A program made the position numbers and the translations under genes. This document shows positions 50,531 through 59,126 of a stretch of 64,000 nt of DNA, piece after piece. The first letter of the stretch is position 1; each line of letters begins with the position of its first letter. The notes under the pieces were generated by a model. The model was not told where the DNA came from, searched no databases, and worked only from the letters and a program-made list of their open reading frames with translations. Origin of the DNA: Parabacteroides distasonis (GTDB lineage: Bacteria; Bacteroidota; Bacteroidia; Bacteroidales; Tannerellaceae); assembly GCA_021531385.1 (NCBI GenBank), contig JAFBIR010000006.1, positions 124,001 through 188,000 on the forward strand, in the 5' to 3' direction.

Positions 50531-52759
50531 TTATGCTGGTTTCACGTCAAAGCAAACCTCTCCGTCAGCAAGGCTCACCACGACGGTATCGCCCCCCTTC
50601 ACCTTCCCGGAGATGATCAGCTTGGAGAGCGGATGACGCAACTCCTTGCGGATGTTGCCGATGATCTGACGAGCACCATACTGCGGGTCGAAACCACGCA
50701 TCGCGATGTTCGCCTTCACCTCGTCGCTCATCTCCAACCGGATCTCCTGCTCGGCCAACAGCTTCAGCAAGCCCTTCAAGTGGATGTCGAAGATCTTCAC
50801 CACTGTCTGCTCCGTGATGGGCGAGAAGGGCACGATCTCTGTCAAGCGAGCCAAGAACTCCGGACGGAAATACTGCTGCATGATCTCCATCATCTGCGTG
50901 TTCGTGGGAATCTCGCCCGCCTGAAACTGCTTGGATATAAATTGGCTACCGATATTGGAGGTAAAGAGAATCAAGGCGTTGGAAAAATCGCCGACACGTC
51001 CTAAACGGTCATGGAGTTTTCCCTCATCCAAGATCTGCAAGAAAAGATCGAACACCGACTTATGCGCCTTCTCGATCTCATCGAAAAGCACCACGCTGTA
51101 GGGATTCTGGCGGATCTTATTCACCAGCAAACCACCCTCTTCATAACCCACATAACCCGGAGGCGCACCATAGAGCAGGGCCACGGAATGCTCCTCCTTG
51201 AACTCGCTCATATCGAAACGCAACAGTGCCGACTCATCGCCAAAGAGGAAAGCGGCCAAACTCTTCGACAGCTCCGTCTTACCGGTACCCGTCGGGCCAA
51301 GGAAGAAGAACGAACCCATCGGCTGTCCCTTCTTGTTCAAGCCCGAGCGTGACTCAAACACGCTGTCGAGCACCTTCTTGATGGCATGATCCTGACCGAT
51401 CACCCGCTGCTTCAGGGTCTCCTCCGCACCTAACAAACGATCACGCTCTGAGGTCTGCACCTTTCCCAAAGGGATGCCGGTCTGCTTCGCGACCACACCC
51501 TCTAAGTCAGCCGTCAAAAGGGCCAAGCGGGGAGCCTCCTCCGAGCGATCGTTGTGGATCTTCAAGGCGGCCATCGCCCGGTCAATCAGGTCAAAAGCCG
51601 AATCGGGCAGTGCCTTCTCGTTGAGGTAACGTTTGGCCAAGCGGATGGCACTGGTCATCTCCTCCTCACCCACGGTAAGGCCATGATACTGCTCATAGGC
51701 GGGCAACGCACCCTTCAAAATCGCTAAGCAGAGATCAGCCGTCGGCTCCTCCACGGTCAGTTTCTCCAACTTGCCGACCACCTCCTTATCGGTCTCAATG
51801 TATTTGGTATAGCCATCAATGCTGGAGGTGCAAAGCAATTGCAGCGAGCCTCGGGTCAACTCCTGCTTCAAGATGGAGGAACAACCATAAAGCGCTCCCT
51901 GCTTATCGAAGAGCTTATCGACGCTCTCGATCACCAACACGGCTGCACCACTGCCTCGTTGCTCACCCATCGCACGGACGATCTGCTTGAACCGATCCTC
52001 TACCTCGCCCTTATACTGCGCATCCGCAGCGAGTGAAACCAGATCCAGCTCATAGGCCGAGGCTCCCTTCAAAAACTCCGGTACCTCATCGTTGGCTAAA
52101 CGAGTGGCAAAGGCTTGAATCAATGCGGTCTTGCCCACACCCGCCTCACCGGTGATCAACAGATTGGACTTGGTCTTACGGCCCAACGTCTCGAACACGG
52201 TCTGCAGCTCCTCGTCGAAGCCTACGATCACACCGATCTTGCCCTCACGAACCTGCTTCACCAGATCGAGGCCATATTTCTCAAAAAGACTGGCATCGCT
52301 TTTCGACACAGCACCTGGAGTTGGCTCAAAACTGGGTTGAGCAGCTTCCGCACCCGCTCCCATGCGCTCGCTGATCTCAGCGGCGGTGAGCGGCAAAGTC
52401 TTCAACTGGTCGAAGGTGAAGCCCACGCCCGGCGTGACCAATGCGGCCAATACACAAACCGCATTCGTCTCTTCCAAACCATATTTCAGCTTGTAGTTGT
52501 CCGCCTCTTCCAGGACTGCCTCTGATTCCGCAGAGAGATCCAAGTCACGTTTCGGACGAGTGGCACGAGGAGATAGCTCCATCTGGACATCTGCCCAATC
52601 TTGCAGATAGTAATAGTCCTTATCCAACTGAGTCTCAATAAAAGAGACTAAGCCTGCCTCCTTATGCAAAATGGCTTTCATGAGATGAGCAGGATAAATG
52701 GCGTCACTGCATCTTTCCTCGGCTAAAGCTCGTGCTATGTTTTCTATGCGTTGTATCAT
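50531..52759 (-). CDS. tssH: T6SS sheath-recycling ATPase ClpV (TssH)
   Basis: A 742-residue AAA+ protein with a Clp N-domain (1-130), two ATPase modules and the Clp D2-small domain. The D1 Walker A is GEAGVGKT (204-211), but the D1 Walker B is VLVIES (274-279), where both acidic catalytic positions are changed from the usual DE. The D2 Walker A is GPTGTGKT (488-495) with normal VVLFDE (556-561) and pore-loop YGAPPGYVGYEEGG. ClpV pulls contracted TssB/C sheaths apart for reuse. It is the first gene of the operon. D1 may bind ATP without hydrolysing it. Alternative: a ClpB-like chaperone, unlikely in this context. Confidence 0.88.
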   Translation of the reverse strand: MIQRIENIARALAEERCSDAIYPAHLMKAILHKEAGLVSFIETQLDKDYYYLQDWADVQMELSPRATRPKRDLDLSAESEAVLEEADNYKLKYGLEETNAVCVLAALVTPGVGFTFDQLKTLPLTAAEISERMGAGAEAAQPSFEPTPGAVSKSDASLFEKYGLDLVKQVREGKIGVIVGFDEELQTVFETLGRKTKSNLLITGEAGVGKTALIQAFATRLANDEVPEFLKGASAYELDLVSLAADAQYKGEVEDRFKQIVRAMGEQRGSGAAVLVIESVDKLFDKQGALYGCSSILKQELTRGSLQLLCTSSIDGYTKYIETDKEVVGKLEKLTVEEPTADLCLAILKGALPAYEQYHGLTVGEEEMTSAIRLAKRYLNEKALPDSAFDLIDRAMAALKIHNDRSEEAPRLALLTADLEGVVAKQTGIPLGKVQTSERDRLLGAEETLKQRVIGQDHAIKKVLDSVFESRSGLNKKGQPMGSFFFLGPTGTGKTELSKSLAAFLFGDESALLRFDMSEFKEEHSVALLYGAPPGYVGYEEGGLLVNKIRQNPYSVVLFDEIEKAHKSVFDLFLQILDEGKLHDRLGRVGDFSNALILFTSNIGSQFISKQFQAGEIPTNTQMMEIMQQYFRPEFLARLTEIVPFSPITEQTVVKIFDIHLKGLLKLLAEQEIRLEMSDEVKANIAMRGFDPQYGARQIIGNIRKELRHPLSKLIISGKVKGGDTVVVSLADGEVCFDVKPA

Positions 52760-52992
52760 ACTTAATCAGTTAACCAATTAGTAAGGCAAAGAAAAGCATT
52801 TATTCGCAATGTGCCATCACTCAATCCAAAAAATAAGAAAACGTTTAACGTATATTCAGATTCCGTGATCGATTCTCGGGGTCACATCGATTCGGCTAAG
52901 GCAAGACACTGTGTTAACATTACCAATCTTTCGAGCTGGTCATTACTAATGACCAGGCTCAGGCATTGGTAATGTCTAACCGCAGACCATGC
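52760..52992. other. Upstream region of the T6SS operon
   Basis: These 233 bases precede clpV and follow the GH51 stop. They are AT-rich near the ATG and must hold the T6SS promoter. The best -7-like box is TTTCTTTG (minus strand, near 52787), which departs from TAnnTTTG at one base. No convincing -33 is seen. Next to it, at 52918-52975, lies the nested inverted repeat. Confidence 0.4.
52918..52975. repeat. Nested inverted repeat upstream of the T6SS operon
   Basis: An outer pair, ACATTACCAAT (52918-52928) and ATTGGTAATGT (52965-52975), encloses a perfect inner pair, CTGGTCATTA (52936-52945) and TAATGACCAG (52947-52956), with one central base. All four arms contain the motif CATTA or its complement. 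There is no T-run. It could be an operator for a dimeric regulator of the T6SS operon or a hairpin for the GH51 transcript that ends 18 bases away. Confidence 0.75.
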
Positions 52993-55545
52993 CTACTCCA
53001 ATGGCAGTTTCAACAGCGTAACCGAGTTGGGCGGAAAGACATAATAGGGAGAAACACCCATCGGAAAAGAGATTGAAAGGTGTTGCGGCATCACGGTCTG
53101 AGGCGCAGTAAAGCTATTACGTGCCCCAAGCTCTCCCTGGAGCTGAATCGCCTCTCCCGTGCCCGACACCGTCAATCCGTCAAAATGCAAAGCGGTACGC
53201 TCCTCATGCTGCGTGGTGTTGACCACCTTCAGCAACAGCTGCTGGTTCGCCTCATCCACTGTGGCGACACAGGCCAAAGCGGGAATCGCAGGCCACTCCA
53301 CCTCCTGCACCAACTGATCATCCACATAGCAGGCCACACGACTGGCGTCATACGCCAACCGCACCGCATACCAACGATTGCTCTCGAACGACAAGGAGAG
53401 GGGGGCAGCCAACGGCTCCTTCACACTGCCTGATTGATGGTAAAACTCCGACTGCCCACCGCCTAAGGTGAAGCAGAGATAATCGGCCTCCTCGCCTTTC
53501 CGACCATTGTCGCAGAGGCGAATCTGCACCGCTCCACTCCCCTTCACACGGCGCACCTTGAGGGAGAAGACCGCTTGGTAAACGCTACTATCGCCTACCA
53601 ACAGGTGGTTCCAGCGATTGGCATCTGCCACGGGCTGCCCCGCGACCGGCAAGCGCCATCCACCGCTCAGCACATCTAACTGGTTGACTGGCCGCCCATC
53701 GACCTGCACCTCCGCAAACTCGAAACTATTGTCGAACAGGAACAGTCCGGGCCTCCCTTGGCGCACACTCGACCGCTGATAGGTCTCCACCTCACTGCGT
53801 AACAGGCGATCACCCCGATGCGTCGCAAACAGCTGCCACACATAATAGGAGGGCGACAGCGCTACACTATCCCGGAAGAAGCGCATCAAGGGCTCCCGTT
53901 GAAGTGTAAACCCCGTATTGCCCAACACCGGTGAATAGGCCAACCGACGCACACGATCCGGGTTGTTTTCCGCCCCAATCAAAAAACAAGCCTCTCCGAT
54001 GGCCGCCTGCATCGTACCGGCCACCTCCCGCTCCGCCGTGCCCATCTCGCCCACGAAAGCGGGGGCCTGTCGGCGGGGATAACGCTTTGCGTCAAACCGC
54101 ATCGTATTAGACAAGAAAAAACGCTCGTCGGCATAGAAGTGGCCATCCACCCACTCCAAGCGATTGGGACGATCACGCACAGCAGCGCTACTGATCACCG
54201 TAATGTCCGGATAGGCGGCCTTGATCGCCGTTTCAAACAAGGCAAAACGACGCTTATACTCCGTGCCCCGATTCTCACTGCCGATCTCCACATATTTCAG
54301 TCCGAACGGGGCCGGATGGCCATGCTCGGCACGCAGGGCACCCATGGCAGAATCGGCCGGCGCATTGGCATAGGCGATGGCGGCCAACGCCTCATCCACC
54401 AACTTATCCATCGCCGTGATGTCCTCGTAGCGCGGGCGACGGCTCTGGCTCGTCACACCACTGTTGATCACATAGATAGGCTCTGCCCCCAGATCCTCGC
54501 ACAGTTGCAAATACTCATGGTAGCCCATGCCGTTGGTCGTTCCATAAGCCCACACATTCCAGAAACTTTTCCGGTTAGCCACATCGCCCACTGTCTCTCG
54601 CCAAGTGGGGAAGGTACCCGCCGTATAGCCCTCCACGAAACTGCCTCCGGGAAAGCGAATAAAGCGAGGGGCCAAAGCGTCGATCAAAGCCACCAAGTCT
54701 GGCCGCAGCCCGTTGCCTCTCCCTTGCCAGGTCTCTTCCGGAAAGAGAGAGACCATATCTATCCAAAACATATTCGCCGTATCGGAGGTGAGCGTCAAGA
54801 TCGCATCCGACGCATCGGCGGTCGCCGTGAACGTATGTTCATAACGACGCCACTCCGGGATGGGAGCGACCTCATACACCTCACTCAACGCAGTCGTTGC
54901 CTCCGCATCCTCCAAACCAATGCGTATCGATCTGGGCACCAAAGTGGTACCCTTGACAAAAAAAGAACAATGATAACGTTTCCCCTGACGAATTGGAATG
55001 CCTCGATAACCTTCCGCCACCAAGCCTCCTCGACCACTCTCCCCGGATGCCGACACAGCGACTAACAATGAACGACGGTTCCGTTCATTGATCAATTCAC
55101 GGGTGTCTGGATAAAGCTGTGTGACGGCCAGATTCAGCCGACGCCAACCGGGCAATGAGTCGCTGCGAAGAAACGGGATAGTCCAACCATTCGGCGTAAT
55201 CAACACATTGCGTGCCGCATCGTATGGGCAGTTAAGAGGAGGCATGCCATCCTCAAAACTACGATTCTGGATCAACTCCGCATAGAGCCCCCCATCAATG
55301 CCATGGTTGATCTCCTCCAAAGTCAATCCATAAAGATCCTGGTTTACGGCCACCTCCAGCCGATCATTCCATACGGTAATGGACGAGCTCATCGGCAACT
55401 CCGATTGACACCCCATGCCCGCACAGAGCCACAACCCCCAGACGATACAGCGCCAAAGAGCCTTTGCCTTTGTATGGATAATTTGTATGCTCACCTTGTC
55501 TGCTCTGCTTATTATTTTCAGCGCGAACTTAATCAAAAATGGCAT
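52993..55545 (-). CDS. GH51 alpha-L-arabinofuranosidase lipoprotein
   Basis: An 850-residue protein; the lipobox CAGMGC gives the lipid-anchored Cys at 46. A CBM-like beta domain (about 95-250) is followed by the GH51 barrel with RFPGGSFVEGYTAGTFP, the acid/base region EIGSENRGTEY (Glu424) and FVGEMGTAE with the nucleophile Glu, and then a C-terminal beta domain (FHAT-like module). Clan GH-A enzymes normally have Asn-Glu, but here residue 423 is Ser (AGT). It should release arabinose from arabinan or arabinoxylan. The N-terminal 30 residues before the hydrophobic stretch are unusually long, so a GTG start at 55494 is possible. The minus-strand -7 box at 55556-55563 lies only 10 bases upstream of the ATG. 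Confidence 0.85.
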   Translation of the reverse strand: MPFLIKFALKIISRADKVSIQIIHTKAKALWRCIVWGLWLCAGMGCQSELPMSSSITVWNDRLEVAVNQDLYGLTLEEINHGIDGGLYAELIQNRSFEDGMPPLNCPYDAARNVLITPNGWTIPFLRSDSLPGWRRLNLAVTQLYPDTRELINERNRRSLLVAVSASGESGRGGLVAEGYRGIPIRQGKRYHCSFFVKGTTLVPRSIRIGLEDAEATTALSEVYEVAPIPEWRRYEHTFTATADASDAILTLTSDTANMFWIDMVSLFPEETWQGRGNGLRPDLVALIDALAPRFIRFPGGSFVEGYTAGTFPTWRETVGDVANRKSFWNVWAYGTTNGMGYHEYLQLCEDLGAEPIYVINSGVTSQSRRPRYEDITAMDKLVDEALAAIAYANAPADSAMGALRAEHGHPAPFGLKYVEIGSENRGTEYKRRFALFETAIKAAYPDITVISSAAVRDRPNRLEWVDGHFYADERFFLSNTMRFDAKRYPRRQAPAFVGEMGTAEREVAGTMQAAIGEACFLIGAENNPDRVRRLAYSPVLGNTGFTLQREPLMRFFRDSVALSPSYYVWQLFATHRGDRLLRSEVETYQRSSVRQGRPGLFLFDNSFEFAEVQVDGRPVNQLDVLSGGWRLPVAGQPVADANRWNHLLVGDSSVYQAVFSLKVRRVKGSGAVQIRLCDNGRKGEEADYLCFTLGGGQSEFYHQSGSVKEPLAAPLSLSFESNRWYAVRLAYDASRVACYVDDQLVQEVEWPAIPALACVATVDEANQQLLLKVVNTTQHEERTALHFDGLTVSGTGEAIQLQGELGARNSFTAPQTVMPQHLSISFPMGVSPYYVFPPNSVTLLKLPLE

Positions 55546-55555
55546 TACTCAGTCG

Positions 55556-55563
55556 CAAAGCTA
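55556..55563 (-). promoter_or_regulatory. -7 box of the GH51 gene
   Basis: Minus-strand TAGCTTTG is a perfect TAnnTTTG box ending 10 bases upstream of the ATG at 55545. It is back-to-back with the plus-strand box at 55573. Confidence 0.55.
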
Positions 55564-55572
55564 TTTTTTTAA

Positions 55573-55580
55573 TATCTTCG
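55573..55580 (+). promoter_or_regulatory. -7-like box of the queDE-recQ operon
   Basis: TATCTTCG differs from TAnnTTTG at one base and ends 30 bases before the queD ATG at 55611. It is only 9 bases from the minus-strand GH51 box, so polymerases could interfere. Confidence 0.4.
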
Positions 55581-55610
55581 CGTCATAGTAAGCGTAATAA
55601 GGGAAAAAGC

Positions 55611-55943
55611 ATGTACACCGTCATTAAACGAATGGAGATCTCAGCCGCACACCGGCTTTGTCTCTCCTACCGCAGCAAATGTGAGCATCTGCATGGACAC
55701 AATTGGGTGATTACCGTCTATTGCCGTTCCAAGGAGTTGAATGCCGAGGGAATGGTCGTTGACTTCAGCCACATCAAGCAAGCGGTCAAATCCAAGCTGG
55801 ATCATCAAGTCTTGAACGAGGTGTTGCCTTTCAACCCAACCGCCGAGCATATCGCCCGTTGGGTCTGCGAGCAAATACCCTGTTGTTTCAAGGTGGAGGT
55901 ACAGGAGTCTGAAGGCAACACGGCGATCTATGAGAAAGATTAA
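55611..55943 (+). CDS. queD: 6-carboxy-5,6,7,8-tetrahydropterin synthase
   Basis: A 110-residue enzyme of queuosine/7-deazaguanine synthesis that makes 6-carboxytetrahydropterin from dihydroneopterin triphosphate. The family signature is visible: AAHRLCLSYRSKCEHLHGHNW provides a zinc-binding His plus the Cys-x3-HGH pair, and the C-terminal VEVQESEGNTAIYE provides the catalytic Glu region. The frame can be extended to 55539, but the MYTVIKR start at 55611 is the usual QueD opening and lies behind the -7-like box. The end overlaps queE by 14 bases. Confidence 0.9.
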   Translation: MYTVIKRMEISAAHRLCLSYRSKCEHLHGHNWVITVYCRSKELNAEGMVVDFSHIKQAVKSKLDHQVLNEVLPFNPTAEHIARWVCEQIPCCFKVEVQESEGNTAIYEKD

Positions 55944-56475
55944 CGAGATTTTTTATAGTCTGCAAGGTGAAGGATTCCACACCGGGACACCCGCTGTGTT
56001 CATTCGCTTTTCCGGCTGCAACCTGCGTTGCCCCTTCTGCGATACCCGGCATGAGGAGGGAACGCTGATGAGCGATGAGCAACTGATGGCAGCCCTCTCC
56101 TCCTATCCCTGCCGCATGGTGATCCTTACCGGTGGAGAGCCCTCGCTCTGGATCGATGAGGCGTTGATTGAACGGCTCCATCAAGCGGGGAAATATGTCT
56201 GCATCGAGACCAACGGCACGCATCCCCTACCCAATGGCATCGACTGGGTAACCTGCTCACCCAAAGAGGGATCACCGGTTGTATTGACACACATCGACGA
56301 GGTGAAAGTGGTCTATATCGGACAGCCGCTCGCTGACTATGCAGCGCTTCCTGCCCAACACCATTTCTTACAACCCTGCTCCGGACAAAACACCGATGAG
56401 GTGGTTCGCTACATCCTCACGCATCCTGAGTGGAGGCTCAGCCTACAAACCCATAAATTGATCCATATTCCCTAA
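55930..56475 (+). CDS. queE: 7-carboxy-7-deazaguanine synthase
   Basis: A 181-residue radical-SAM enzyme. CNLRCPFC near residue 31 is the CxxxCxxC that ligates the 4Fe-4S cluster; the family's opening NEIFYSLQGEGFHTGTPAVFIRFSGC is present in full and LTGGEPSLW is the SAM-binding GGEP motif. It converts 6-carboxytetrahydropterin to 7-carboxy-7-deazaguanine, the step after QueD. It overlaps queD by 14 bases. Members from other bacteria are about 210-220 residues, so this one is on the short side but has all motifs. Confidence 0.92.
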   Translation: MRKINEIFYSLQGEGFHTGTPAVFIRFSGCNLRCPFCDTRHEEGTLMSDEQLMAALSSYPCRMVILTGGEPSLWIDEALIERLHQAGKYVCIETNGTHPLPNGIDWVTCSPKEGSPVVLTHIDEVKVVYIGQPLADYAALPAQHHFLQPCSGQNTDEVVRYILTHPEWRLSLQTHKLIHIP

Positions 56476-56480
56476 GCATC

Positions 56481-58208
56481 TTGGAGAGCCCGGTTGAGAT
56501 ACTCAAACATTATTGGGGCTATGAGGGATTCCGTCCCGGCCAGGAGGAGGTGATCCGCAGTGTCCTCTCCGGTGCGGACACATTAGCCTTGATGCCTACA
56601 GGAGGTGGAAAATCCATCACTTTCCAAGTGCCAGCCTTGGCACGACCGGGCATCTGCCTCGTGATCAGTCCGCTCGTGGCATTGATGAAAGATCAGGTCA
56701 GCCACCTATTGCGGAGAGGCATACGGGCCGCATTCATTAGCTCTGAAATGCCCCGTTCCGAGATCCTACAGCAGTTAGAAAACTGCATCTTAGGGGATTA
56801 CAAGTTTCTCTATATCTCCCCGGAACGTATCTCATCCGACCTGTTCCAGGGCAAGCTGACCGCATTGAAACAGAAAGTGAATCTCTTGGTCGTAGATGAG
56901 GCGCACTGCATCTCGCAATGGGGAAACGATTTCAGACGAGACTATCGCCTGATTGCCGACATTCGCGATGTGATCCCTGAGGTGCCGGTGATTGCTGTCA
57001 CGGCCTCCGCCACCGCCGCTGTCGTAGCGGACATTTGCGAGCAGCTCCATTTTCGCAAAGGGTATCAGGTGTTTCACTCGGCTTTTGAACGACCCAACCT
57101 GACCTTCGTCGTGCGCAAGACAGACAATAAATTGGCGGAAATCTGTCATATCCTCCAAGCGGTTCCCGGATCGGCCATCATCTACTGTCGTACACGACAA
57201 GGGGTGGAGAGCTATGCCAAAAAACTACGTGCAGCAGGTATGGCCACGGATTACTTCCATGCCGGATTAGATCCGCAACTGAAGAATGAACGGCAACAAC
57301 AATGGCAAAGCGGACAGACACGGGTGTTAGTGGCGACCAACGCCTTTGGGATGGGTATTGACAAGGGAGATGTGCGGATCGTGATCCACACCGATTTCCC
57401 CGACTCGTTAGAGGCCTATTATCAAGAGGCGGGACGTGCCGGACGAGATGGGAAACGGGCATATGCCGTCGCCTTGTTAGAGCCGCAGGAGATCAGTCTG
57501 ATCAAACGCAGACCTGCCAATGCCTTCCCCTCCATCGAATACATCGGTAGGGTCTATGAATCGCTCTGCAACCGTTTTCAGCTGGCGGAGGGGGATGGGC
57601 AAGGAGTATCTGTCTATTTGGATGAGCCGACCTTCCTGCGGGATTGGCACCTCGACAAGGGACGACTACGCACCTCGTTGGAGATCCTCTCCCTGTCCGG
57701 CTATCTCAAGTTCGAGCCCTATCCCAACACGCAACCTTACCTGCGGTATGACGGTCCACGCTGGGCACTCAATGATTTTCTGCGCAGCGACGCGCCCGCT
57801 GCACGGGTAGCGGAAGAGTTGCTGCGTCTCTATGCCGGTCTCTTCTCCGACGGATGCTTCGTGCAGGTGGATCTCTTGGCCAAACGCACCGGTTTCCAGC
57901 CTGACTTAGTGAGCCGGCTGTTAAGCTATTTACGCAACATAGGCTTCTTCTATGTGCCTGCTCGGAAAGAGCCTCGCATCACCTTCCTGCAGGTGCGTAC
58001 GCCCATCTCACGCCTCCATATCACCCCTTCAGCGTATGATGTACGGCTGGCTGCTTTCCGGTCGCGCATCGAACAGGTGGTTGCCTACCTGGAAACCACC
58101 GAATGTCGTCAAGCCTTTATCAGTCGGTATTTCGGGATGCCCTCCACCCCCTGTCACTGCTGTGACAATTGCTTGAACACACAGAAAAGGGGTGAAAGCA
58201 TGAGCTAA
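56481..58208 (+). CDS. recQ: RecQ-family DNA helicase (TTG start)
   Basis: A 575-residue helicase. ATP-binding GGGKS (41-45) and DEAH (VVDEAHCISQWG) belong to the SF2 core, and the arginine-containing motif VI region (YYQEAGRAGRDG) is near 315. The RecQ zinc-binding cysteines are at the very C-terminus (CHCCDNC). An HRDC domain is absent, so it is a short form. The only sensible start is TTG at 56481, five bases after the queE stop, since no ATG or GTG precedes the conserved ILKHYWGYEGFRPGQ. It unwinds DNA during recombination repair. Confidence 0.9.
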   Translation: MESPVEILKHYWGYEGFRPGQEEVIRSVLSGADTLALMPTGGGKSITFQVPALARPGICLVISPLVALMKDQVSHLLRRGIRAAFISSEMPRSEILQQLENCILGDYKFLYISPERISSDLFQGKLTALKQKVNLLVVDEAHCISQWGNDFRRDYRLIADIRDVIPEVPVIAVTASATAAVVADICEQLHFRKGYQVFHSAFERPNLTFVVRKTDNKLAEICHILQAVPGSAIIYCRTRQGVESYAKKLRAAGMATDYFHAGLDPQLKNERQQQWQSGQTRVLVATNAFGMGIDKGDVRIVIHTDFPDSLEAYYQEAGRAGRDGKRAYAVALLEPQEISLIKRRPANAFPSIEYIGRVYESLCNRFQLAEGDGQGVSVYLDEPTFLRDWHLDKGRLRTSLEILSLSGYLKFEPYPNTQPYLRYDGPRWALNDFLRSDAPAARVAEELLRLYAGLFSDGCFVQVDLLAKRTGFQPDLVSRLLSYLRNIGFFYVPARKEPRITFLQVRTPISRLHITPSAYDVRLAAFRSRIEQVVAYLETTECRQAFISRYFGMPSTPCHCCDNCLNTQKRGESMS

Positions 58209-58234
58209 CAGCGGCTCCGTTCAACAACAGCCAT

Positions 58235-59113
58235 TTACTTCACCAAGAAACGTTGGGTCAACCCCTCAAAAGCATCTATCCGACGATCGCGGAAGAAGGG
58301 CCACCAGCGACGTACCTGCTCACTGCGCAGCTTATCCACCTCAACCACCCGGACAACCTCCTCATCGTTGGGCAACGTCGTGATCAGCTCGCCTTGCGGA
58401 CCGGCTACGAAACTATTACCCCAAAACTGAATACCGTTGGTTTGACCCGAAGGATCCGGCTCATGTCCCGTACGGTTCACGCTGATCACCGGCAGACCAT
58501 TGGCCACCGCATGGCCTCGCTGCACCGTCACCCAAGCGCCTAACTGACGGGCTTTCTCCTCCTCCGTATCACTGCTTTCCCAGCCGATAGCCGTGGGATA
58601 GATCAGTAGCTCCGCGCCTCGCATCGCCATCAAACGGGCAGCCTCCGGATACCATTGATCCCAGCATACTAACACGCCCAGACGACCTACGGAGGTGTCG
58701 ATCGGCTCAAAGCCTAAATCGCCCGGTGTGAAATAGAACTTCTCGTAATAGGCGGGGTCATCGGGGATGTGCATCTTGCGGTATTTACCCGCGATGGAGC
58801 CATCCCGCTCCAACACGACCGCAGTGTTGTGATACAAGCCCGGAGCCCGACGCTCAAAAAGGGAGAGCACCAAAACGATACCTAACTCTTTCGCTAACGC
58901 TCCGAACAATTCGGTCGAAGGACCGGGAATCGGCTCCGCCTGATCAAACAGATTCGTATCTTCCGTCTGACAGAAATAAAGTCCGTTATGCAACTCTTGC
59001 AACACCACCAACTCCGCACCCTCGGCAGCGGCCTGACGGATATGACGTTGCAACTTCTCGATATTAGCCGCTCGATCGGCTGTATTGGCTTGTTGAACTA
59101 ATCCTACTTTCAT
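58235..59113 (-). CDS. aguB: N-carbamoylputrescine amidase
   Basis: A 292-residue nitrilase-superfamily enzyme that hydrolyses N-carbamoylputrescine to putrescine. The catalytic triad is visible in LVVLQELHNGLYFCQ (Glu), GKYRKMHIPDDP (Lys) and VLVCWDQWYPEAARL (Cys). The active-site surroundings (FYFTPGDLGF) are typical of this subfamily. It is adjacent to agmatine deiminase on the same strand with a 13-base gap, so the two form the arginine-to-putrescine route. Length is usual. Confidence 0.93.
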   Translation of the reverse strand: MKVGLVQQANTADRAANIEKLQRHIRQAAAEGAELVVLQELHNGLYFCQTEDTNLFDQAEPIPGPSTELFGALAKELGIVLVLSLFERRAPGLYHNTAVVLERDGSIAGKYRKMHIPDDPAYYEKFYFTPGDLGFEPIDTSVGRLGVLVCWDQWYPEAARLMAMRGAELLIYPTAIGWESSDTEEEKARQLGAWVTVQRGHAVANGLPVISVNRTGHEPDPSGQTNGIQFWGNSFVAGPQGELITTLPNDEEVVRVVEVDKLRSEQVRRWWPFFRDRRIDAFEGLTQRFLVK

Positions 59114-59126
59114 CTCTCTTTTGCGA

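Noticed and set aside
29559-52759. Extracellular contractile injection system (PVC/Afp type) instead of a T6SS
   Set aside because: ClpV, VgrG-like hub with OB fold, TssE/F/G/K and a TssC of DUF5458 type point to T6SS. No tail-measure or Afp-specific proteins were seen.
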